From Dromaius novaehollandiae (taxonomy: Eukaryota > Chordata > Aves > Casuariiformes > Dromaiidae), in NCBI RefSeq assembly GCF_036370855.1, contig NC_088099.1, forward strand, positions 140,809,517-140,873,516: a DNA stretch of 64,000 bases. The letters run 5' to 3'. The translations under genes were made by a program, and so were the position numbers. The notes beneath the pieces were generated by a model. The model saw only the letters and a list, made by a program, of their open reading frames with translations. It made no database searches and was not told the DNA's origin. Below are positions 11,701 through 21,840 of the stretch, piece after piece; positions within the stretch are counted from its first letter, which is position 1, and every line of letters starts with the position of its first letter.

Positions 11701-13558
11701 AGCATGTCTGCTGCTGCGTGAAGTCTGCTCATCTGAAAAATATTGCAAGTTTACCTTCCCACGTTCCCAGGTTCTCATGTGAGTAAAAGTCCATGGCTTA
11801 AATACTCAGCAGAAAGTGAACACAGCACGTGTGTAAAGAGCAGCATTTTAAAATAAGAATTAATATTCTAGGAAACCTTTTGTACACCCACATTTACTAT
11901 GCCCCTTTTGCTGCTTTGAGGCCCTTTATTAAAGTTCTCTTTTCACTTTAAAAAAAAGCATGTATTGTTATCATGTTTATGCTCTGGTATTTTTGCTTCT
12001 CCTTATAGGGAATGACTCTTTTCATGCTTGTGCCTCGGCTCAGTGTCCGGTCCTACAGTTTTCTCCCTGATCGAAGCTCTCTGATCTTATGGTGTGAGCA
12101 AATGTCTTGCAATTACATTTCATAATAATTGCAGAGACAGTGCAATAAACCGCAGCAGAACTAGATCTGTTGGTGACAGAGCAATGTGAAAAATGCTCAC
12201 AACACAGTGAACTGTATGAAGTTGATATTCAGAAGCAGAAAAAGAAAAGCCAGAGTGCAAAGGTGGGCTGAGCAGTTCAGAGGTGGAAGGATGTTCTGAT
12301 TTTGCTGAAAGCAACAGTGGCGTTGGTGTTTTGCTGTTTGCTTTGCTTTCTTTCCTCCTTTTTTTCACTATATATTGGGCATACAGATGTTTTAAGACAA
12401 GCTAAGCCCCTCTCATTTCTCTACATTTTTTAGGAGATATTTCTTAGCAATTCAAAGGGAATGGTTTCTTTTTGGATGCAAGATGAAAGTCTCAGCCCCC
12501 AGGTTAGAGTAGGAATAGCTTATTCAGGAGCAGGACAGGCTTCTGGCTGAAAATTCCAGGCAGTTCTCTGAGATTGAAATTGCAGTTCTAATATGATGAT
12601 AATATAATATACATACATAATAATGACAACAGCATGAGCACTGAAGGTGCTCGCATGCAGTATTCTTGCAGGTGGATTTTCTGGAAAGTTAAATTGCTAC
12701 AGGTTGATTTTTAGCTGATGCACTTTTGCTGTTTAGAAGACTATCTACCTCATGAGTAAAATTGTGCAAAGTGGTCTGCGAAGGAGTTGGCTGGTATTTA
12801 TGTAACAATAGTAGATCCTAGAGCAGGAACTCAGAACCAAATTTCTCTGAAGTTCAGGACTATTCTGATTCTGTTTCTAATCTGTGCATTCTGGTTTCAT
12901 CTCTAGCAAATACCAAGGGCATTATTTATGTTTAAGATAGTTTCTTAAATAGTTACCACAATCCTTTTCTTGGGAAGTTACCCCTGAGAAAGTTTTTACA
13001 TATAATAAGGGGACTGTATAGCCTGTACAGACTTGCAAATTGATAGAAGTGTTTCACATGTAATAATTACATAGTCCATAAGGCAATCTGGAATAGTTCA
13101 ACCAGCATACCTCGGTTTTGTAACCAGTTACCTTATTTCACTAGCCAAGCATAAAATACTATTGTCATTCTGAATTGCCATTTCTCATTATTATTTGGAA
13201 ACCTTAATTTCATTAAATCCTATAAAAAGCTCTCTGCAAACTCTGCTAAAGTGACACAATTGTCTGAGAAAAGTAGCAAAAGTATGTGAGGGTTAAATGT
13301 AATTTTTTTCTCATAAGTGACATTCTTCTGACTTAGGATTCTTTAATAGATACTGAGCAGTGGAGAACTGAAAGTATTTTAAATTTCAGTGCTTTGTATA
13401 TTTACAGAGAGATTACAACAAACTTCTACACTTTATCTACATTTTAATAGGTCAGTGTGAACCTATGAAGTGTATTAAGGTGGACTGCCTAACTTATTAA
13501 ACTTACGTGAATTCGTCAAACGCCCTTAGCAGTTGTATGCAATAGGGGCTGGAAAGCC

Positions 13559-13580
13559 ATGCATGATTGAGGTCATGCAT
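13559..13580. promoter_or_regulatory. 8-bp-arm inverted repeat upstream of ANGPT1
   Basis: ATGCATGA and TCATGCAT form perfect 8-bp arms around the 6-base spacer TTGAGG. The right half contains AGGTCA, the canonical nuclear-receptor half-site, at 13570-13575. It lies about 220 bp 5' of the conserved leader. A binding role is inference; a chance inverted repeat is possible. Confidence 0.3.
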
Positions 13581-13799
13581 CCAGCCAGTTTGTAAGATGA
13601 TCCCTCTGTACCGAGCCATCAGCCATCCTCAGCATAGGGGCGCACTCATACACGCATTCCTGTCAAGTCATCTTGTGAAAGGCTGCTTGCTTCCAGCTTG
13701 GCTTGAATGTGCAACCTTAATAAAACTCACTGAAGTCTGAGAGAAAATAGCAGTTCTGCAGCAGATAGTGTAGGGGAAAGAGACTGGGATATGCATATG
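13581..13799 (+). promoter_or_regulatory. Presumed proximal promoter of ANGPT1
   Basis: This segment immediately precedes the conserved leader. It contains a TATA-like TTAATAAAAC at 13717-13726 and a 10-bp perfect palindrome ATATGCATAT at 13789-13798 that resembles an octamer/POU site. There is no CpG island. The assignment rests on position only; no start site can be read from sequence alone. Confidence 0.35.
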
Positions 13800-13820
13800 C
13801 AGCTGACTAAAGCAGGCTAC

Positions 13821-13892
13821 ATGCTGGACTGTAACAGAGAGGAAACAATAAATCTTAACTACTATGCAATAAATATTCCCAATTTTAGCTAA
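13821..13892 (+). other. Upstream ORF 1 in the ANGPT1 leader (23 codons)
   Basis: The first AUG in the homologous leader lies at 13821 in the context CTACATGCTGG. It opens a 23-codon frame ending with TAA at 13890-13892, well before the main ATG. The same AUG is present in the human leader as I recall it, but a 2-nt length difference just downstream changes the frame, so the human peptide would be shorter and unrelated. This suggests that any role is in translation control rather than in the peptide. C at -3 makes the context weak. Confidence 0.5.
13864..13872 (+). other. Minimal upstream ORF 2 (ATG-CAA-TAA)
   Basis: A second upstream AUG lies in ACTATGCAATAAATA, giving Met-Gln-stop. It sits inside uORF 1 in another frame. 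The whole 15-mer matches the human leader as I remember it, so this two-codon uORF appears conserved between bird and mammal. Very short uORFs can stall or delay re-initiating ribosomes; whether this one does is inference. Confidence 0.45.
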
Positions 13893-14061
13893 AGGAAGCT
13901 ATCCTAATATTGAAATTAAAAATATACCAATTTATCCAAGCTTGATTATTAAAGTACAATTCTCCAGTCCTTCTAAAGACTTTAAAGGAAATTAAGAACA
14001 AATTTAAAAAAAGAGGGAGAAAAAAGTTTTTCTAAAATTAGGAAAGGAAAGTAATAATAAC

Positions 14062-14358
14062 ATGACAATTTTCCTTTCCTTTGCTTTCCTGGCTGCTCTT
14101 CTGGCTCACATAGGCTGTAATAATCAACGTCGGGGTCCAGAAGCCAGTGGGAGAAGATATAACCGGATTCAGCATGGGCAGTGCACCTATACTTTCATTC
14201 TACCAGAACAGGACGGGAACTGTCGTGAAAGCACGACAGACCAGTACAACACAAATGCTCTTCAGAGAGATGCTCCCCACGTGGAACAGGATTTCTCTTC
14301 CCAGAAACTGCAACATTTGGAACATGTGATGGAAAATTACACTCAGTGGCTGCAAAAA
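14062..14358 (+). CDS. ANGPT1: Angiopoietin-1, first coding exon (residues 1-99)
   Basis: Angiopoietin-1 is a secreted ligand that activates the endothelial receptor tyrosine kinase TIE2 (TEK) and stabilises vessels. This exon encodes a hydrophobic signal peptide (about residues 1-19, ending HIGC) followed by the N-terminal superclustering segment. Visible landmarks are GRRYNRIQHGQC with Cys41, Cys54 in DGNCRESTTD, DAPHVEQDFSSQKLQHLEHV, and an N-glycosylation sequon NYT at residue 92. Compared with human ANGPT1 recalled from memory I count about nine substitutions in 99 residues (for example P76Q and H50Q), which makes the assignment secure. The coiled coil and C-terminal fibrinogen-like domain lie in later exons outside the window. 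The start is the ATG at 14062, with A at -3. The last codon, AAA (Lys99), abuts a GTAAGT donor, so the intron is phase 0, as I recall for the human gene. The frame stays open to 14388 by chance read-through into the intron. Confidence 0.97.
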
Positions 14359-14364
14359 GTAAGT
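14359..14364 (+). other. ANGPT1: Splice donor of ANGPT1 exon 1
   Basis: The sequence AAA|GTAAGT fits the vertebrate 5' splice-site consensus. It falls exactly where similarity to angiopoietin-1 stops: after Lys99 the read-through residues VSASFSTSH no longer match the family, which continues with LENYI from exon 2. The boundary is phase 0. Confidence 0.93.
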
Positions 14365-15369
14365 GCTTCTTTTTCCACTTCTCATTAAATGGATTTTTTT
14401 TGTTGGTGCTTATGCTGTTCATAGTTTTCATGAGTTTCTATGAGAACTGAGGTAATAAGGATTTCTCTAGTTCTTAACTCTGCAGGGTGAGCAATCTTAC
14501 ATCCAGAGTGCACCCTTCATAGTGAGATTGCTCTTGGGAGCAGAATTTTCTTCACATTACTGAAAGATGCAATTTTGTAAAGCTTTTTTCTCAAGAGACC
14601 ACAGATGTTTTATGAGCCAGAGTATACAAAAATACACCAGAGACTCCAATGTTGGAAGGCTTTATTAGCTAGTCTTATAAACTCCATTTATAGTTCAGAG
14701 CTTCCAATCAGATGTCATGCAGGATACCTGCTACTCTAACAGCAAAAGGGTGCATTTAAAAAAATCAACATCTAATGGCACTGTATTGAGAATATTATTA
14801 TTGCTCCATAAATAGATCATGTAATCCTATTCTATCCAGCTAATCACTGGAATGACAGAGAAAAGTATATAAGCATTCACATTTTTAAATCATCACAGTA
14901 ATTTTTTTTTAGTGTGTGTTACACTGGGCTTGAAAATAATGTTACAGTAACTTAGCAGAAGTGAAATACTTTTTAAGAATTTGTGCTATAGCTGTAAACT
15001 TCTACTGAACTTTTCAGTTTTTTATGTATAAGCTGCGGCTTGGCCCTGAAAAGACTTAAATATCTGAATAACTACTCAGATGAGAAGTCCCATTAATAAG
15101 GTTACTCACTCAAGTAAAATTACTTACCTTGCAGGACCTTGTCTTTGGCTTGATATTGAGAATGGTTTGAGATAGGTGACAAGTGAAAATAAATAAACTG
15201 TCTTTGTATACGATTGTAATATTCTTATTCTCACTTTGGCATGATGACCTGGCAAAACAGCAAATTGAGCAATTGGTGATGCAATTAATCATGTAGGATG
15301 GCACAAGAAAACTATCGTACATACCTATTCAAGAGAAACATCATTTAACAGTAGCACAAGATCATACTA

Positions 15370-15420
15370 AGAATAAACATCAATAAAGAATGAACATCAA
15401 TAAAGAATGAACATCAAAAA
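15370..15420 (+). repeat. Three tandem 17-bp units
   Basis: AGAATAAACATCAATAA (15370-15386), AGAATGAACATCAATAA (15387-15403) and AGAATGAACATCAAAAA (15404-15420). Units differ by one to two bases. A local minisatellite seed 1 kb into intron 1. Confidence 0.9.
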
Positions 15421-18400
15421 TGCTAGTAAAGATTACTAAAACTTCATATTAGCATATTTATTGCTACCTATCTCGTTTACAATTTTCATTTCCTCCAGAT
15501 GGTATAGAAGACAGAAATATGTTAAAAAGCATAAACAACCCCCCTACCCTTCTAACCATGCTAAAACCTTTAGAGAGAATTTCTTGATCTCCTGGTAAAT
15601 TAATTGCACTCTTTGCATATACAGTATAGCCCTAGCAAGAGAGAGATGACTATGCCCAATAAATATGTGACTATAAACCAAAATATAGTGGAGCATTTCT
15701 TTTTCAGACTATTTTCCTCAGTTTTTAATATTGTGGTCTGCTTTGGGGAATATAAGGCTGCAACTGAGGAGATGTCTTTTGTAGAGGAAAGCATTTCTTA
15801 AGAAATAATTTTACTGCACCTTGGGAGTTTAAGGCAAGGACTGAGAAGAGGAAAATTGTTATCTGTGTTTATGCACACATGATTTTACTTGAGCAAATTG
15901 CCTGCTGAATCATGCTTATGAGACTTTACTTATTCTATGTTTGTCCACTAGAGACTGAACTAAGATCACTGTTTCACTGTGAACTGAACAAGAAGAAAAA
16001 TGAGTCTCTAGAGTGTGAATGTCTGAGTTAGGGTTAGTCCTCTCACACTTCAGCAGGAAGTGATTAAACAGGTAGGAAGCCCAATGAAAGGCTTTTATAT
16101 CTGAGGGCTCTATATCTGCAGTGACTGTAAAACAGGCTGTGGGCAGGGCCATCCCCCCGCCCTGTCCTTCCCAGCCCCCAGCCCTCTGCATCCATAGGTT
16201 TACACGAAGCCAGGGCTGTGCACATATGCTGTGTGTCAGTTCTCTGAATGAAAGGACCCGTTTCTCTGCATGACGGAGTACAGCTCCCTGCGAACAAATG
16301 AGTCTGATGCAGCTCCATTATAGCATCTCTGAATACTGAATTTGCTTTGTTGCTGCTGCCATTACCCAGCATTTCAGCCATAACTCGTTTCCTTTCAAAA
16401 GAAGCATCATGCTTAAGTGTAATGAATACATTGTGTAGACATCTCACATCTCATTTTACACTATATTTGTTTTCCTCCTAGACTTTTAATACAGGATATA
16501 ACTAGTGCTGCACCAAGCAACATTTTATAATGCACCTGCCATGAACAAAATAAAGAATTATTAATGATTATAAGTCTATAATCAGAAGTGAATAGTTATA
16601 ATAAGAAATACTGTCTATATTTCAGAATTTTAGATATGTTGTAACTTATGAAGAAGAAATAGGTTTATTAGTCTATACGATATACATAACTTTCATTATA
16701 ATTGTACATTGGCACTGCTTGCCAGAGCCTCTTATGTTCTTAGTGCAAATGCTAGCCTGCAATTTTGGAAGAGTATTTATTAAGCAAGTTTGTATAAAGT
16801 ATTATATACTTAAGAAATTGTGTAGTATTTTAAGTTAGAAAATGTATTTCCTTGATTTCTACATTAGCAGATTTCTAGAAGCAAAATAGGTATTGTTTAA
16901 GAGAAGAGGAAACTCTTTTACCCTCAACAACAAAAGTCCTTCTTTGATGACCTGCTAGCTTGATTCTAGATAAAAATGTGCTTGCTTGGGGAGCTGATTA
17001 CAGGCAATTAAGTCTCAGCCTTGTCCAATAGCATTTGCATATCTCTAGCCAGCGTTGCTGGGATTGGTTGGCAAACCTTGGACACGGCAAAGTGCTCTGC
17101 ACAGAAATGGCTTGGAAGAAGATGACTTGGTAAACATTTTCAGAGATTTTCCTAGAACTGTTTATTTTAATACCGGATAACTTTCCCCATTGTTTAAGCT
17201 TGGGTTTCATTTCTGCAATATGTTTATACTAATAGTTCAAAACAAACAGTTCATCACATTTTGTTTCTTGCTGTAACTGACTGGCACACGTGATACTGTT
17301 TGGTATTTAATTGCAGTGTCTAAGTGTTGCCAAAGAGGAGTTACATGAAATGTTATCATCATGTCTTGCTCGGAAACTTTCTGTTGGTCAGCTGGGTGAA
17401 CTTATGATATTGGTGGTCTCAGTATACATTCAAAATGGCTATATAGATGCAATTATTTCATGTATTTATCCTTCAGTCAAAATAATATTAATAATAGCTG
17501 TAAGTAAGTGAGTTTGGCATGATCTACTCACTCTTCTTCTTGATCATGACCTAAACAGAATACCATAAAAGTTGAAAGTGAATACTTGATAATGATATGT
17601 TATAAGATGCTAACATTGACATATAGCCTTGACTGGAGAGTGAACCACAATCGTTCTGGTCAGCCAGTATGCAAACTTACAATTTTTTGTTTCTTTTGTC
17701 TGTAAATATTGATTATATCAGTAATACTTAAAACCGAGTAAGGGAGCTTCAGCTCTCCTCCCTGACACTTCAAACTGTTTGTGCTGTCACCAGCTTATAA
17801 GGGAAGAAGTAGACAGTGCTGCAAATGATGACTTTTGAAAAGACTAGTATACATTTGCTGTCTGCTCTGGCTCCATCTACAGCCCCTCTCTGCCCTCTTT
17901 ACCAGCAGTGCCTAGCACTCCAATGAAATACTAATATGCTTATGTGCCCATAGTGGCTGGATTTTGCCTTGCGCTGGGTATGTTTTACTGGAGAAGTTGA
18001 GAAAATTCCTCATATGTCACTCTGGCTATGAAGCTGTGTAAAATGAGACAGTCTCTGATGCAAGGAGGACAAGGTCTAAAAACTGATATCATATCTTCTA
18101 ATGCATATTTATATTAACTTAAGGATAAAGGTGGCCATAATGAGCAGTGTAATATTTAGTTAAATTAACAAACCATTGTCCCCTATTGAAAATATTACAA
18201 GAAAGAGTAAAAACTCCATTGTATTTACGGTTATGTTTCACTGGGCATTTTTTAATGTAATGCGTGATATAAGGCTCACATATCTGGGTGTTAAGGACAA
18301 CAAAAAGATGTCCGTGATGAACTCCTGTTAATTTCCACAAATAAAAAAGGTCATTAGATTTTGAATTTACCATTCTGCTGATATGAGCATTACTAACGGG

Positions 18401-21400
18401 GCTTTCCAGGTTTTTTGTGCTAAGTTCATTTTCCAAGATGGACCAGAGCTCATAGGAAACATTGAGGAAGCATCATCCAAGAATAGCCACTAGCCTTCTA
18501 CTAGGGGTCCAGCTTGGATCTGGATTTCTTGTCTAGCCCCAGAGGCTGTTAGCTATTCTAGGTGCTCCTTTCTTGCTCTGCGTTTGATGAATTCTCAGAT
18601 CCAATGAAGAACCTTGTCCTGAGGAGGTTCAAAGGGTTGATTCCCACAGGCAAGCAGTGAAACAAATGAAGCCTAGGTTTCTTACTGTCTGGTGTCTTCT
18701 CCCCACGTCCTCATTGACTTGTCACTACTGTACCATATCGTCTGTAATAAATACCTTCAGCTTCTCCTTGTGGTCTCACTGCCCTTTTTTAGATAATGCC
18801 TGTGGTGCCTTCAGTTTCCCTCCAAATACCTTGTCTCTTTGGCCAAGTAAGCATTAGCTTATAGTGTGGCTTGTGCTGTGTTGTATTTGCTACTCAGTGA
18901 GTAAGGATGTAAAAGTTGACTTTAAAGAAGAAAGAATAAGTTCATGGAAACAAACGGGTTCTAAGAAAATTCACATTTGAGTCTAAAAATAAAACTGCCC
19001 ACTTCCTCCAAAAAATCTTTTGACCAATAATATGCCTGCATTTTAAGTGCTTTATTAATCAAGTTCCTGAGGTCCTTGGGATATTCCGAGGTACCTACAA
19101 GAAAGAGGCAAGATTTTCAATATGAAAGTGCCTGAAAGTTTGTCATTACTGGGGCATTATCTATTTGGCATTTTTTTTTAAGAAGCAGAAGAATCAAAGA
19201 AGTAGACTCAAAGCCAGTCTCACACATTGCCACATTTTGGTAGCAAATGACTTACTTAAAAAAATATTTCCCATGCTTTGACAGAAGGCTTTATCATAAT
19301 GTGCAGTAGAACCTGAATGTGTTTATTTTCAGTGATGACAGCTGTAATTAGGAACTTTTTGGTAACAATAAAATATTACACTTATTAGTCATCCGAACTG
19401 TCCAACCAGCAAGCCCTGTGGGAGATCTCATTTGGAACACTGAGAGTTTTTCTAAATGAAACTGATATAAAGTAAATGGTGTGTCATTTTGGGGGTGCTG
19501 AGAACTCATCGTTCCCATTCTCTTCTGTGGTTTGGAAGCAGTCTCTATTTCACAGTGATGGGTGCCTTGGAAAAAAGGACAGCCCACATGGGAAAAATAC
19601 AGAACTGGGTATTTTAGGCCTGGATCATCCCACCAAACTTCTGGCCAGAACCCAGAGCTATGTGAGACAGATTTTCCCTCACTGTGGGGAATCTCTCAAT
19701 AGTGCGTCAAGAGACAGTAGCAAGTTCAGAGGGAGAGCCAGCCATCTGAACTGTCCTGTGGAAGTGCCTATTTGTCTCCACTGACTCTAGGGAAATGTTG
19801 AGCAGCTTGTTTCCTAATTTAAGTGCCTCAGTTAAGTGGGATGAATTTAGGCTTTACGTTCTGTCCATGGCCGTAGCATAGACTTCCCTTGTGAATACAG
19901 GCAAGTCATAAACTTTAAACGTTCTTGTTTCCCTTTTCTAACACAGATCTAGTACTACTACTCAATTTCACAAGGCTGGTGGGAGTTAATATATTTTGTG
20001 TTTTGTGTGTTGCTTTTGGAGTCTTTCAGCTGGAAGGCATTTTGTGCTATTAGCAGTTTGATAATATTTTTAATGTTTACTGAAAATTATGTAAGATCAG
20101 AAACTTTTGGAAGGAAAGTAATTTAAAAATATGTAACTAAAATAATTTAAAATTATAAGCAGATAATTACAGTGAATAAAAATCTATAATGCTAACTATA
20201 TTTTGCAGGTTGGGGATGAGAAGGTGGATTATAGTTAAGATAGATATGTCCTGCTAACTGTGGGAATGGATCTCATTCTTCCAGCGTTCTTAAGCCCCGA
20301 AGAACAGTTGCCTGCCCCTTCCTGTATTTACCTAAGACAAATAGGACTGTAACTTCCTCTTGTACAGATTCTCAGGAAAACCAGTGAGGAATGGCTAGTT
20401 TTTCTGGGCTATTGTCTCCAGAAATTTTGAATAAACTAGTCATTGTCAAAACTGGACTCACTTGTGTGATTTATTGTAGGTATATCCTGAAAGGTGAAGA
20501 TATTTAATGACTTGTTTGTATTCACCTCAGTTTACAGTTCAGCTTAGTTCAATTTTCTTCTCTGCTTTTACAGTAAGATGCAAGCAAAGAGCTAGTAAAT
20601 GAGGGCCTTTAAGAACCAATGTCATGGTTTTAGCAATGCTGTGAGTCCATAGCAGTGCTATGAATCTTCAGGACCAGGAGCTGCTGCTTTGTATAAGCAG
20701 CTTTGATGTGAAAGTATTCCCAGTAGCATAGGCTTTCCTCACTTGTTATAGGGTTTAAGCATTGATCAGGAAAGGGAAATTGAAGTGGTATCATATTTCA
20801 TAGGAAGTGGTTTCTTTCTTATGAAACAAGTTGTATTTTAACACAAGGTTATTTTTTTGTAACCACATGTGCATATTTTAGGAAGTGTTATGAAACACCA
20901 AGGCGGTGAATATTCAATGTTAATTGGAAGCGTAACTTAGAGTGCCATAAATTATTGCACGCTTGCACTATATTCTCATTAATGTTCCTGCACAAAGATC
21001 AAGCTTTGCTTGTCATTACCTTAGTTATTAATCAGGTTAATCTAGAACAATGTAAACCACTTCTAAATTGGGATAAGAAGTCTACCTAAGGATTTGCACC
21101 AGTTTAATTAACTCCATTTAAGCTCAACGTAAGTCAAACTAGTGTCAGTTCATTGTGCAAATTAGACCTAAGGGTCGACTGTGCTAAACGTTGTACAAAT
21201 ATATGGGCAGAGGTAGTCAGAGCAAGACTGATATGGAGTCGGCTGGAAAGATGCTTAAGTTGCACTATTCTGCATTTTAAAAAAGAGTTTGCTTTCATGA
21301 ATAAAACAAATCAAACCAAACGAACAAAACTTGATTATGAAAAATTTATAATCCCCCAAAGGAAGAATCATGTAGAAAATCAGTAGTATAAGCCATGGAG

Positions 21401-21771
21401 CTATGTGATTGAAATATGTTTCTTATAGTCTCTAACCAGCTTCTAGGAGCAGAAATGAAAAAAAAAAATGTCTAGTAAGAGAAGGGAAGGGGGCCTCTTA
21501 GAAAACTGTGCTAGTTTTATGGTGGAATATGTGTGCTTTTGGTAAGGCACTTTAAAGACCTGTTATATGGTCAGCATATGGTCAGTTACATTATCTACGT
21601 TACCATGCCCTTGTAAGGGAGCCCGAAGTGCAGATCTGATCTTACTTGTAATTGGAAAATCTAGCCTGAAGCTCCATGAGTAAAAACAGGCTGATCCAAA
21701 ATTCCATAAGAAGTCCGCAGAATTTCCTTTTCCCTTGGAGGACATGCACCTCTCTCCCAGTGCATGGGTGT

Positions 21772-21840
21772 GCCCACACATACACGCATGCACATATATG
21801 TATGTATATATGTATATATATGCATGTGTATTTATATATT
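21772..21840 (+). repeat. Degenerate CA/TG-TA microsatellite
   Basis: Alternating purine-pyrimidine run of ACACA, ATACACGCATGCAC, ATATATGTATGTATATATG and TATATATGCATGTG. It is potentially variable and prone to cruciform or Z-DNA structure. It explains the Ile/Tyr-rich open frames on both strands here, which are not genes. Confidence 0.85.

Larger units (their letters stand above)
9746..13558. other. Gene-free 5' flank between the CR1 and the ANGPT1 promoter
   Basis: Apart from the listed inverted repeat, CORE-SINE fragment and GC-richer patch, this is unique-looking AT-rich sequence. There is a TATAAAAAG word near 13220, too far from the leader to call a promoter. Confidence 0.55.
13800..14061 (+). 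other. ANGPT1: ANGPT1 5' untranslated region (5' end uncertain)
   Basis: From 13800 (CAGCTGACT...) the sequence follows, with small indels, the 5'UTR of human ANGPT1 mRNA as I remember it. The best stretch is GAGAGGAAACAATAAATC and the following CTACTATGCAATAAATAT, at about 13837-13876. The match fades after about 13880, and the rest up to the ATG is A-rich. The leader contains two upstream AUGs (listed separately). The true transcription start is not visible; 13800 is only where I begin to see homology, so the transcript may start further upstream. The UTR from this point is 262 nt. Confidence 0.75.

Noticed and set aside
13215..13232. TATAAAAAG word as the ANGPT1 TATA box
   Set aside because: It lies about 580 bp 5' of the conserved leader, with no support for a start site about 30 bp downstream.
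16064..16447. 127-codon minus-strand frame
   Set aside because: GTG start, low-complexity composition in the C-terminal part, no recognised family.
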